32,657 nucleotides of DNA from Okeania sp. SIO3B5 (GTDB lineage: Bacteria; Cyanobacteriota; Cyanobacteriia; Cyanobacteriales; Microcoleaceae). Position numbers and translations under genes: made by a program. Under the pieces are notes generated by a model, which saw only the letters and a list, made by a program, of their open reading frames with translations, did no database searches and was not told the origin of the DNA. The first letter of the stretch is position 1, and each line of letters opens with the position of its first letter. Below, piece after piece: positions 23,110 through 31,670 of this stretch. The stretch is taken from NCBI RefSeq assembly GCF_010692555.1, contig NZ_JAAHHG010000014.1:1-32657 (forward strand). Direction: 5' to 3'.

Positions 23110-25149
23110 TTAGTCAGACATAGACCAGGTACGCATCTGACCAATCGTGACTGGCATCATATCGCTCACATCCACAGTAAATCGAAATATTTTTTTTGCC
23201 CGGCGATCGTTCTCTGGATCGAAAAACTTCAGTTTGACATCCCAACAATCTGAATCCATCCGACAGATTGGGCTTTTTTCTGTCTCAATGCTGGCGAGCT
23301 GCATTCCCTTACCAGTTGCCTCAGTTAGTGCTTGTGCTGCTTGGAATGCATTTGTCGCTGCGAAATTGAGGGCGCGCTCATGGGATGTTTGACCCAGATT
23401 CCGAAATTCGTAGTACATCCGATTGAGAAATTCCTTCAGAGAAGCTCGCGTAGCTTCTTCCTGCTGATTAGCATGGGCTTGCTGATTAGCCTGGGCTTGT
23501 GGTGTAGCTGTTTGTGGTGTAGCTGTTTTTGCTGCCTCAACCGCCATTGATACCAATTGGTTAACATTCCACTCGTACATCCCCCGAACTTCTGGAACGA
23601 TCACAGGAACAACTTGTCCAGAAAATAACCTGACGCTCTTACCTGTCAATACCCCTGGAATTGAAACCCGGGAAACATATTCAGGATCGTCTTCTGGTTT
23701 GATCTGCCCCTTGAGAGCTGAAATCAAGTTGTGATAAGCTTGCTCGGTAAAAGCTCCACCAGGTTCAATTGCGTAAATGGGTGTTAGCTCTAGGTTTAAC
23801 GTCCAAATCAGTGATTTTGCTTCGTAGGAGCTTTGTTCGAGATAATCCACCATCTGGCTAAGAACGTATGGATTTGGCGGGAAAGGTGGCTCCCCTGCAA
23901 CATAAGGCATTAGCTGTTTAAAGCTGTCTCTACGAGCCTCTGTGCCGAAATCGTAACTAACTGTTCCCATCACATAAACTAGGGATTTTGCACCACCGTT
24001 ACAACCACAGTCTTCAGAAGCTACCACGCCACTAGGGGTGACAGCAGGTGTTGCTAGTTGGCTAGGCGTTACAGTCATTGTATTCTCCAAATTACTTACA
24101 GTTTCTGGGACAAGTTCAGATGTTATGACTTCTGCCACTATCTCGCCTGTATCTGCTAGCTGGTTGGCGGATGCCTCAAGATTGAAGTCAGTCGCCTCAC
24201 TAGGTTGAATCATTTCTTGCTCTAATTTTTCCTCAGACAATTCTTTTGTTCCTCCTTGTGATATTAAGGCATAAGCCTCTGGAATATTTAGACTTCCGAC
24301 CAAAAAGCGACGGCAATCTGAACCCGCTTCTGGGGTGCAAGGCAAAGCACTCTTAAGAATAGCCTCGCGGACGGCATTGGGGTCTGGCTTTTCACCACGC
24401 TGTAACTGCACACTCAGTAGCAGCGCCACAATTCCAGATACAATGGGAGTTGCAAAGCTGGTGCCGCTTTTGAGAGCAGTACCGCCCCCCGATGCTGCAC
24501 CCAAAATGTTTTCACCAGGAGCGAGAATGCCTTGGGTTTGATATGTCTCCCCCCAATTACTGAAATCGAAGGGCAATCCCTGTGAATTCATTGCACCCAC
24601 AGCCAAAACTGAAGGTAAGGCAGCCGGAACGTGAAGACACTGACACCCATCATTTCCTGTGGCAGCAACAATCAGAACGTTACTGTCGTTACAGAATTTG
24701 ACTGCTTTCGCCAGCATTGGATCTGCCTCTGTCCCTTGAGCAAGTTGACCCCCGCTAATATTAATTACATGGGCACCTGCTTCAACCGCTTGATTGATAG
24801 CGCGTGCGAGGTCTAGCTGGGAAAGGGAACCACTGCGATTATCGGAAAAGACTGGCACAATCAGTCCGCGGCAGCCAGGAGCAATACCGGGAACGTTATT
24901 GCCATGCTGACCGAAGATGATGCTGGCAATGTGGGTTCCGTGACTCGACATCCGCCCAACTGTAGCGTTCTCGGAAATTGTGGTTTGAACTCTGGTGAGG
25001 TTAGCACCGTCAAAGCAGGGATGAGATTGGTCTACTGGACCGTCAAGAATGGCTACACAGATTTGGGAGTTGCCTTTGGTCTCAGACCACAGTTGTTTGA
25101 GTCCCGGTAATTCTGAAATCTCAGTAACGTTTGTTTGTGTAGCTGCCAT
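23110..25149 (-). CDS. PatA-like subtilisin protease (PatA/PatG cyanobactin-maturation family)
   Basis: 679-aa S8 serine protease. The catalytic triad is visible: Asp36 (AILDGPVD), His70 (SSHGTH), Ser231 (SGTSFATP), with oxyanion Asn166 (ATGNDG). There is no signal peptide or propeptide. A linker (about 300-385) leads to the C-terminal domain found in PatA/PatG-type proteases (DCGCNGG...LVYVMGTVSYDFGTEARRDSF and, at the end, DVSDMMPVTIGQMRTWSM). The Asp-His spacing of 34 is short: it leaves no room for the capping-helix insertion of PatG macrocyclases, so hydrolytic leader removal like PatA is more likely than cyclisation. It is the first gene of the minus-strand series and probably driven by the 25235-25284 element. 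The substrates are inferred to be the downstream precursors with G-x-E-A-S sites. Confidence 0.9.
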   Translation of the reverse strand: MAATQTNVTEISELPGLKQLWSETKGNSQICVAILDGPVDQSHPCFDGANLTRVQTTISENATVGRMSSHGTHIASIIFGQHGNNVPGIAPGCRGLIVPVFSDNRSGSLSQLDLARAINQAVEAGAHVINISGGQLAQGTEADPMLAKAVKFCNDSNVLIVAATGNDGCQCLHVPAALPSVLAVGAMNSQGLPFDFSNWGETYQTQGILAPGENILGAASGGGTALKSGTSFATPIVSGIVALLLSVQLQRGEKPDPNAVREAILKSALPCTPEAGSDCRRFLVGSLNIPEAYALISQGGTKELSEEKLEQEMIQPSEATDFNLEASANQLADTGEIVAEVITSELVPETVSNLENTMTVTPSQLATPAVTPSGVVASEDCGCNGGAKSLVYVMGTVSYDFGTEARRDSFKQLMPYVAGEPPFPPNPYVLSQMVDYLEQSSYEAKSLIWTLNLELTPIYAIEPGGAFTEQAYHNLISALKGQIKPEDDPEYVSRVSIPGVLTGKSVRLFSGQVVPVIVPEVRGMYEWNVNQLVSMAVEAAKTATPQTATPQAQANQQAHANQQEEATRASLKEFLNRMYYEFRNLGQTSHERALNFAATNAFQAAQALTEATGKGMQLASIETEKSPICRMDSDCWDVKLKFFDPENDRRAKKIFRFTVDVSDMMPVTIGQMRTWSMSD

Positions 25150-25234
25150 GCTTGAACCTCATAATTTTGTCAGTTGCCGAAAGTTTTCTGTCGGTATTGG
25201 ACCGGAGACAAGGTTAAATTTTTCTTTTTCCTGT

Positions 25235-25284
25235 CTTCTACTAATAAGACGATTTTGCTCTTCACTTTCTGAATTTTTCGAGTA
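25235..25284 (-). promoter_or_regulatory. Shared upstream element, copy 3 (before the protease)
   Basis: On the minus strand it reads TACTCGAAAAATTCAGAAAG, then CGTCTTATTAGTAGAAG after 13 nt, 86 nt before the protease ATG. It follows the pattern TCAGAAAkTG-N11-CGTCTTATT-N2-TAGAA also present upstream of 25809 and 28143. Confidence 0.75.
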
Positions 25285-25646
25285 GATTTTTTTCTTAACT
25301 CGATGCACACCCTGAAACCAGTATTAAGAATTTGAGTGGATTACTGGGAGAGAGCGAAAGGAAAAACATATCTTACACTTGCTAATAACTCAATTGGAAT
25401 AGTTGATAATGGACTACATCAAGTCCCTACAAAGTTGTAGTTTTGACTGTATAGTTAACCGTTCTCAAAAGTGTTATGAGTGTAAGCCTCAAAATGTGTG
25501 GCCTTAAAAAGAAAGGGACTTCGATGGAAAAATTTCCTGTCTTTTTTACCTTCCACTTATATGACGTTTCCCAGCAGTAATTTCTGAATTTTTAATCGAC
25601 TATTTTGATTAAAGTTTTTATTCAATTTATTCTCAAAGTCTTTCTA
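25285..25646. other. Divergent intergenic region
   Basis: Spacer between the minus-strand protease series and the plus-strand peptide gene. Apart from the two copies of the shared element that flank it, I see no gene or repeat. Confidence 0.5.
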
Positions 25647-25712
25647 TATCTATTTTTTAGCTCCCATGTCAGCCTATAAAATTTATAAAATAAAATTTTT
25701 CTCCTTAAAATC

Positions 25713-25764
25713 TCACTCAAAAAAAGTCAGAAATTGATAAGCATGATCGTCTTATTAGTAGAAC
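25713..25764 (+). promoter_or_regulatory. Shared upstream element, copy 1 (before the secreted repeat peptide)
   Basis: TCACTCAAAAAAAGTCAG, AAATTG, eleven bases, CGTCTTATTAGTAGAAC. It ends 45 nt before the ATG at 25809. Homology with copy 2 extends further upstream, from about 25647 (TTTTAGCT-CCATGT-AGCCTAT). Confidence 0.78.
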
Positions 25765-25808
25765 AACAAAATTCTGATTGACAAACTTGATTCGGAGGAA
25801 GTCCAAAA

Positions 25809-26099
25809 ATGAAATCAGTAATTCGCATGGCTCTTGTTTTGCTACTGGTTATTGGTAGCTGGTCTGGTGTTTTCACCGATAATGCTCGGGCAGGTATGAA
25901 CGACTACATTGCTCAGGCTTACCAAAGAACAGAGGCAGGCACAAACCCTAAAGAAAACAGCAATAAAAAGGAAGAAACAAACGCTAGTAACGTTAGTAAC
26001 GTTAATGTTCGGGCAGGTATGAACAACTACATTGCTCAGGCTTACCAAAGAACAAACGCAGACACAAATGCTAAAGAAAACAGCAATAAAAAGAAATAA
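25809..26099 (+). CDS. Secreted peptide with two tandem RAGMNxYIAQAYQRT repeats
   Basis: 96 aa with a very good ribosome site (GGAGGAAG). The N-terminal signal peptide is MKSVIRMALVLLLVIGSWSG with likely cleavage after NARA (about residue 28). The mature part is two repeats of RAGMNxYIAQAYQRT followed by a polar TNxKENSNKK tail, linked by Asn/Ser/Val-rich NASNVSNVNV. No family is recognised. The DNA repeat (about 126 bp) runs on past the stop codon: ACAAACGCTAGTAACG recurs directly after TAA, and the stop itself lies where the first unit has a GAAGAAACAAAC. It carries the shared upstream element and is thus probably co-regulated with the protease and the hydrolase. Confidence 0.75.
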   Translation: MKSVIRMALVLLLVIGSWSGVFTDNARAGMNDYIAQAYQRTEAGTNPKENSNKKEETNASNVSNVNVRAGMNNYIAQAYQRTNADTNAKENSNKKK

Positions 26100-26208
26100 A
26101 CAAACGCTAGTAACGGTAGTAATTTTAGTAATGTTGCTTTGCTTAACATTGATTCTATTAATGGCTGATTGATTTTGTGGAGATGTAATTGTATCTTTTA
26201 GATATACA

Positions 26209-26296
26209 GGACTTACACAAAACCTAGGTCATTAATATCATTGCTACAAGAGGAAGCAATTTCAAATCCTTATGTTTCATTAAAATGCGTAAGTCC
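26209..26296. mobile_element. 88-bp element with GGACTTAC ends
   Basis: GGACTTACACAAAA at the left and TGCGTAAGTCC at the right are inverted repeats of the GGACTTACGCA type. Non-coding. Another such end is at 31278. Confidence 0.6.
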
Positions 26297-26585
26297 ATAA
26301 AGGCGATTATTTTTACAGCACTTTTGACTATGCTGAGGTACAGCTGAAGAATCTTTATCTTTGCAGTTCAAGCATCCTGCTTATTACAGGCTGGAAGCTT
26401 GTGTTACCAAAGTTACTAAAGAAAATTTTGTACCTCACTAACTCCGAAATTGCTGTAAATTCAAAAATAAATCGTCTTTTTTCCTTGCATTGACAAAATA
26501 TTAACAAGCTTGGGAGAATTGATTCATACTAGAAATCCCACAAATCTAGACAACTCCCCTATTTGCTATATGGAGAAAAAAATTT
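26297..26585. other. Upstream region of patatin 2
   Basis: TGAGGTACAG (26333) and TTGTACCTCA (26428) are inverted repeats around a hairpin-rich stretch. ACTCCGAAATTG and ATCGTCTT near 26440-26478 look like a degraded or differently spaced version of the shared upstream element. TTGACA (about 26491) could be a -35 box. Confidence 0.35.
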
Positions 26586-27722
26586 ATGAGTTTTAAGATT
26601 CTTTGTCTAGATGGTGGAGGTATCCGGGGTGTTTTATCAGCCAAACTTCTGCAAGAGGTTGAAACCACTGTCAGAGAAAAAAAAGGACAAGAGTTACACG
26701 AATATTTCAACTTAATTTCTGGTACATCCACTGGCTCTATTCTGGCTGCGGGAGTTGTCTGTCAGATGAAAGCTAAAGACATGATTGATATCTACTTAGA
26801 AGAGGGAAAAAATATCTTTTTAGAGTCAGTACGTCAGCAGCGAAACTCTTTTCGACCTTCTACTATAATGCGAAAAATGATGGGGAGTTATGCCTTATAT
26901 CCCCACGAACAGGGAGAGCAGGGTTTGGCTAAAATATTGCAGAAAAAATTGATTCACCAAGAGTTGGGTTCTGCAAAAATTAGCGAGATCACGCGACCCC
27001 ATATTCTGATTCCTGCTTATGACGTTTATTCCCGAAATACAACGTGGTTTACTAATAATCCCCCCAATGCAGGATTATGGTATGACAATATCGAATTATG
27101 GAAAATCTGCACTGCCTCAGCTTCTGCTCCTACCTTTTTTCCCCCTTATGAACTTCCCTATAATGAAGAGGAAAATCTGCCTTATATTGATGGGGGAGTA
27201 TCGGCCAATAATCCCGTTTTAGTGGCGATCGCTCATGCCTTATTGATTGAAAAAAACAATGGACTAAATTTGAAGGATATTGCGGTCCTTTCTATCGGCA
27301 CTGGCAATACAACTTGTCCCTACAGTTATGAAGAAATCAAAGAATGGGGATTACTAGGTTGGGTGCAGCACATACCGGATATTTTTATGAATCCTGCTGC
27401 GAAAAATTCGCAGGATATCTGTAACCAAATTCTAGATAGTGTAGGGGGCGATATCCTGCGTTTGGATTTCGATCTTAATGATCGCTTAGAAAGGGAAAAA
27501 CAGCCCGGCAGAGTCAGAAAACTACTAGAAAAACCTCATAATAGATATATTAGGGATAAAAGAAACCACTATCAAGAAATAAATGAAGATATCGACGATC
27601 CTAATAATTGTCAATACTTGATCGATGCTGCTGAATGTTATCTTGACTGTGGGGATGTTTATTATCAGAAGCCAAGGGTTCCAGTGCGAGAGGCTCTTCA
27701 AAAGTTTATCGGAGCTCATTAA
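26586..27722 (+). CDS. Patatin-like phospholipase, DGGGIRG type
   Basis: 378-aa acyl hydrolase with oxyanion motif DGGGIRG (residues 9-15), nucleophile GTSTG (Ser48) and Asp202 in DGGVSANNPV. FNLISGTSTGSILA is typical of the patatin group that includes plant patatins and CapV-type bacterial phospholipases. No cyclic-nucleotide synthase or other CBASS gene is adjacent, so a CBASS role is not supported. No signal peptide. It differs in family type from the minus-strand patatin (GGGPKG), so the two are not recent duplicates. It lies between the secreted repeat peptide and the alpha/beta-hydrolase on the same strand. Confidence 0.93.
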   Translation: MSFKILCLDGGGIRGVLSAKLLQEVETTVREKKGQELHEYFNLISGTSTGSILAAGVVCQMKAKDMIDIYLEEGKNIFLESVRQQRNSFRPSTIMRKMMGSYALYPHEQGEQGLAKILQKKLIHQELGSAKISEITRPHILIPAYDVYSRNTTWFTNNPPNAGLWYDNIELWKICTASASAPTFFPPYELPYNEEENLPYIDGGVSANNPVLVAIAHALLIEKNNGLNLKDIAVLSIGTGNTTCPYSYEEIKEWGLLGWVQHIPDIFMNPAAKNSQDICNQILDSVGGDILRLDFDLNDRLEREKQPGRVRKLLEKPHNRYIRDKRNHYQEINEDIDDPNNCQYLIDAAECYLDCGDVYYQKPRVPVREALQKFIGAH

Positions 27723-27910
27723 GCATTTAGACAGTTTTTTCTAAGGAATGAGAATTAAATAAAGTCCAGAATTTTTTTTCAGAACTCAGACGCTATGGAA
27801 ATTAGGCAATTTAACTTCTGTAGATAATAAAATTCTCATTCCTAATCTATCTTTTAGCTTCCATGTTAGCCTATGAATTTTATTTGAAAAAAATTTTTTT
27901 CTGAAAATTT

Positions 27911-27960
27911 CACTCAAAAAATTCAGAAATTGGGAAGCATGAGCGTCTTATTTATAGAAG
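27911..27960 (+). promoter_or_regulatory. Shared upstream element, copy 2 (before the alpha/beta-hydrolase)
   Basis: CACTCAAAAAATTCAGAAAT, TG, eleven bases, CGTCTTATTTATAGAAG. It ends about 180 nt before the ATG at 28143. Homology to copy 1 starts already at 27845. Confidence 0.75.
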
Positions 27961-28142
27961 TGAGAAAGGAACTCAATCAATCTCTGTTTTGAAATACTGA
28001 AAGTTAAGGGCGGAAAAGTTTCTCTAGGAATATCCATCTTTAAAATCAGTAATTTCAGCCCATCGCGATCGTATTACCCAATACGGCTCGCTGTTGCTTT
28101 TTGCGCATCAAATCACAATTACAAATTAAGACGGAGAATAAC

Positions 28143-29345
28143 ATGGCTAATAATCTTCTTATTGTTTTTGGTGGAACAACAGAATCGGATGTTGTTTTTC
28201 CAGTCATTGATACTCAAGATAAATCTCTCAAATCTTCAGGACTATTCACACAAGATGAATTAGATCTGGTCAAGGTAGATGTTTTACAATTTAATCTCCT
28301 TACAAGTGAACCTAATATTAATTTTTTTGCCAATAAAAATAGTTACTTTGACAACTCATGCCAAAGGTTGACAAACAAAAGTAACAGTTGGTTCAAAAGG
28401 GATTTGATAATGACAAAAAAAGAATTTGATTTTCAAGATAAAACTGTTTTAGAAAAACTGGACGATCTATTAAAGACAATCGAAGATATAAACTGGAGTT
28501 CTTTGAATTACAGTGAAAATTCAGATGGGCGAGGAATGACTGTCGAAGCATTCAACAATTTTTCAGAAATGTCACGAGAGTTAATTGTCAGCTTTTTAGA
28601 ATACTTAGAAAACAAAAAAAATAATTATGATAAAGTGTTTATGTTGGCTCACAGTCGAGGTTGTGCTTTAGCACTTCAATTGTTATCGGATCGATCTGTT
28701 AACACACAAGATGATACTCAACTTATTCAATTAGCCGATAATTTACTAACAAAAAAGCTCAAACGTATCGTGCTGCTAGATCCAGTCTCAAAAAACGCCA
28801 CTAACACATTCTCTTGGAGTACGGATGCTAATAATGTTGTCAGTCCTGCAAATGCGAAAATTGTTAAACTCCTCAGCACCATAAAAGATGAAAACAAGGA
28901 GATACACATTATTTCCAAGGCTAAATCAGCAAAGATAATCAACTACGAGAGTTATGCAGATCGTTTGGTTGGTACGAAACAAGCTAACAAAAATAACAGT
29001 AGCGATTCTCCTAATATGAGCAATGTTTATGTAGATATTGCTGATATGGTCCACGAGGGAATGTTGTCGGGTGACTTGTATAAAAAGGGTAATTTTACAG
29101 AGTACACAAAAATAATATCCGACAGTCCATGGAATACAACTTATGTTGGCGATCAAGACGTTGATTTAGAGGAGATGAAAAAATCTAAGGCTCTGAAAGA
29201 ATACATTGAAGGGAATAAAAGTGCAAACGAATTAACACCAGGAGATGGAGATCCTCTGAAAGACTTCTACGAAAAAATTGAGCAAAAAGATCGCCGAAGA
29301 GCCTTTGTACATTGTCTGGCCAGAAAAGTTCAGTTGCTTTCCTAA
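28143..29345 (+). CDS. Alpha/beta-hydrolase-like (lipase-type) protein
   Basis: 400 aa from the ATG at 28143, chosen because ACGGAGAATAAC stands before it. An in-frame upstream start at 28101 lacks this. The nucleophile elbow is LAHSRGCALAL with Ser171, preceded by a hydrophobic strand (KVFMLA), then a helix and KRIVLLDPVS, the usual alpha/beta-hydrolase order. A His in MVHEGML near residue 300 is a candidate catalytic base. The N-terminus MANNLLIVFGGTTESD suggests the first strand and oxyanion loop. No signal peptide. The exact substrate cannot be read. With two patatins nearby, a lipid ester is a reasonable guess. It carries the shared upstream element. Confidence 0.72.
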   Translation: MANNLLIVFGGTTESDVVFPVIDTQDKSLKSSGLFTQDELDLVKVDVLQFNLLTSEPNINFFANKNSYFDNSCQRLTNKSNSWFKRDLIMTKKEFDFQDKTVLEKLDDLLKTIEDINWSSLNYSENSDGRGMTVEAFNNFSEMSRELIVSFLEYLENKKNNYDKVFMLAHSRGCALALQLLSDRSVNTQDDTQLIQLADNLLTKKLKRIVLLDPVSKNATNTFSWSTDANNVVSPANAKIVKLLSTIKDENKEIHIISKAKSAKIINYESYADRLVGTKQANKNNSSDSPNMSNVYVDIADMVHEGMLSGDLYKKGNFTEYTKIISDSPWNTTYVGDQDVDLEEMKKSKALKEYIEGNKSANELTPGDGDPLKDFYEKIEQKDRRRAFVHCLARKVQLLS

Positions 29346-29514
29346 AGCTTGGGACAATTTCTGAAAGCCGAGCGCCCCCAACATATCCAGAACAAAAGGG
29401 GGCGATCGCTCCCTTTGATCATATTTCTTTATTCAGTCGCATCCATAAAACCTAGAAAAAACCACTGCTAATTAGAAAAATTCAGAAACCCATCTAATTG
29501 CTATAGATATCAAG

Positions 29515-31272
29515 ATGAGACTAATAAAAAAACTCCTTTTACAAACTCTCACTGTATCAATAATAATTCTCCTAACTCAGTATGCCGTTACTAGCATTAG
29601 CCTAACCGATAACCCACTAAGGCCACCTGCCACTAATAGTCCCCGCACCACCCTCTCAGGATTTATGAACAATATGAATCAGGCATATAGACTCATTATG
29701 GAGGCTCAACAGCAGTCAAAAAGAGAAAGGGGATTATGGCATTCTCAGACAGTGCAGAGAAAAGGTTATGAAGCAGAATTAGCTCTAGATCGGGCGATAG
29801 ATGCCTTAAATCTTGTAGATATTCCCCCAATTAATCGTCAAGATTTTGGTACAGAGTCTGCACTAATGCTTAAGGAGATATTAGATCGCCTTAAATTACC
29901 TCCAGTCAATATGATTCCTAGTACAAACGATGTTGTATCTCAATCCCTAACGCGCTGGGAAGTTCCAGGGAGTGAAATTGCAATTCAGTTAGTTGAGGAA
30001 GGTTTCGATGTCAATGAATTTCTCTTCACCCCTGAAACAGTTAAGCGTATCAAAACATTTTATGAATTGATTGAAGAATATCCCTACTATCAATTCAATC
30101 CCTGGAAAACATCTCCAGGGTTCTACAGATTCTATATTACTACACCTGGCCATCTCCTACCTCCCAAGTGGAATAGATGGTTACCAAGGGAGAAAAATAC
30201 TATATTGCTGTATGGCCAAACTCTCTGGCAATGGTTTGGTATGGCTATAATAACCTTCATAGTATTCGCTATCATTTTTGGGGTCATATTTTTACTCAGA
30301 CGATATGTTAATATCGCTAACCCCTACAAAAAAGTATGGTTGGAATTATTGATACCAGCTTTCACACTGTGGATGATTACTTTTTGGGAAGTTATGATAG
30401 ATGAAGGCATTAATATCACGGGCACACTCCTGCAAAATATACTGAAATTATCAACTATTGTGGAAGGTAGTGTTTTGGCTTGGTTGGCTTTTATGCTATT
30501 CAATGCTATTGGTTCGACTATTCTCCTCAATATGTGTCAAGAAAGTACATCCCTTGAAGCAGTAGTCGTTCGCAATGGAGTTCGCTTGCTAGGGGTTCTA
30601 GCAGGATTCATAGTTTTTTACACCACCAGCCAAGAAATTGGCATAGCGGTTGGACCAATAATAGCTAGCTTTGGAATTAGCAGTATTGCTATTGGGTTGG
30701 GAGTTAAACCATATATAGAAAATTTAGTAGGTGGTTTAACTTTATTTTTGAACCGTCCAATAAAGATTGGTGATTTTTGTGAATTAGGTGGTGTCATCGG
30801 TACAGTAGAAGATATTAGTTTGCGCTCAACATTGATTCGCACGCCAGAACGCAAGCTGATTTATGTCCCTAATACAGTGGTCTCCACATCGCAAATTGTT
30901 AATCATAGTAAGCGTGACAAATATTTTTTCGATCAGACACTTTCATTGAGCTATGACAGTGTTCACGAAGAGTTAGGCCACATTATGGAAAACCTGCGAA
31001 ATATGCTTGCTCAACATCCAAAACTTTCTGAAGAAAGTATTAGTATTGCTAGTTTGAGTCATAAGATAATTAATCTTGATATTTTCGCATATATCCTAAC
31101 TACAGATTTAGCTGAATCTATCTTTATTCAAGACGAAATACTGCTCAAAATTAACCAAATTCTCGATCTCACAGGAGCAAAGGTACTCGCACTCACTGTA
31201 TCAAACAAAACAGAATCTTCTAGTGTAATACCAATTCACTATAAAAATGTCACAGATAGTTTCAAACTTTAG
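29515..31272 (+). CDS. MscS-family mechanosensitive channel
   Basis: 585-aa membrane channel that opens on membrane tension to release solutes. The N-terminus has a signal-like hydrophobic segment (residues 5-30) followed by a periplasmic-type region of about 200 aa. Membrane segments lie around 242-262, 280-300, 320-345 and 355-375. The pore-lining MscS helix is about 380-410 (IIASFGISSIAIGLGVKPYI, ENLVGG). The beta domain follows with RPIKIGDFCELGGVIGTVEDISLR and VYVPNTV-like LIYVPNTVVSTSQIVNHS, both classical. Upstream AAAAATTCAGAAA near 29478 recalls part of the shared element. It is downstream of the hydrolase by about 170 bp and could relieve membrane stress caused by lipid hydrolases or membrane-active peptides (inference). 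Confidence 0.94.
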   Translation: MRLIKKLLLQTLTVSIIILLTQYAVTSISLTDNPLRPPATNSPRTTLSGFMNNMNQAYRLIMEAQQQSKRERGLWHSQTVQRKGYEAELALDRAIDALNLVDIPPINRQDFGTESALMLKEILDRLKLPPVNMIPSTNDVVSQSLTRWEVPGSEIAIQLVEEGFDVNEFLFTPETVKRIKTFYELIEEYPYYQFNPWKTSPGFYRFYITTPGHLLPPKWNRWLPREKNTILLYGQTLWQWFGMAIITFIVFAIIFGVIFLLRRYVNIANPYKKVWLELLIPAFTLWMITFWEVMIDEGINITGTLLQNILKLSTIVEGSVLAWLAFMLFNAIGSTILLNMCQESTSLEAVVVRNGVRLLGVLAGFIVFYTTSQEIGIAVGPIIASFGISSIAIGLGVKPYIENLVGGLTLFLNRPIKIGDFCELGGVIGTVEDISLRSTLIRTPERKLIYVPNTVVSTSQIVNHSKRDKYFFDQTLSLSYDSVHEELGHIMENLRNMLAQHPKLSEESISIASLSHKIINLDIFAYILTTDLAESIFIQDEILLKINQILDLTGAKVLALTVSNKTESSSVIPIHYKNVTDSFKL

Positions 31273-31300
31273 ATATCAGGACTTAGGCAAAATATCAAGT

Positions 31301-31499
31301 TATAGCATTTCTCAAAAGTTTTGCTACATTTCCTTGTGAGTAGGGAGTAGGGAGTAGGGAGTAGGAAGTAGGGTTTAAAGGTATAAGATATTTTGGATTA
31401 ATGCCTATAATCCTTACAAACATTACTGAATCATTATTATTACTTAATAACTGAAGTCCTATTGGAAGTATAGCATTATTTTTGGTAATTGGTATTATA
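31301..31499 (+). mobile_element. Miniature inverted-repeat element, copy 2
   Basis: Same element as 3913-4099: TATAGCATTTCTCAAAAG at the start, TTTGGTAATTGGTATTA at the end. The internal array is GTAGGGA instead of GTAGGCA (31338-31367). A GGACTTAGGCAAAATA end lies just before it at 31278. Confidence 0.75.
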
Positions 31500-31670
31500 C
31501 ACCACTTACCTATAACCCTATACTACCAGATTTTGGGTCTCTATAAGTTCATGTTAATCCCAATAATTAAATTATCAATAAAATGTTAAGATTTATTAAA
31601 ATACTATTTTTAGCATTTAATTAGAGCTTATGATAGTTTTTAGTTCTCTACAGGGGCTAAATAGCATCTA

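Noticed and set aside
23110-25149. PatG-type macrocyclase
   Set aside because: The Asp36-His70 distance leaves no room for the capping insertion, the oxidase-like N-terminal part is absent, and the precursors lack a C-terminal cyclisation signal.
26586-27722. CBASS defence phospholipase (CapV-like)
   Set aside because: The DGGGIRG/GTSTG motifs fit, but no nucleotidyltransferase or accessory gene is adjacent.
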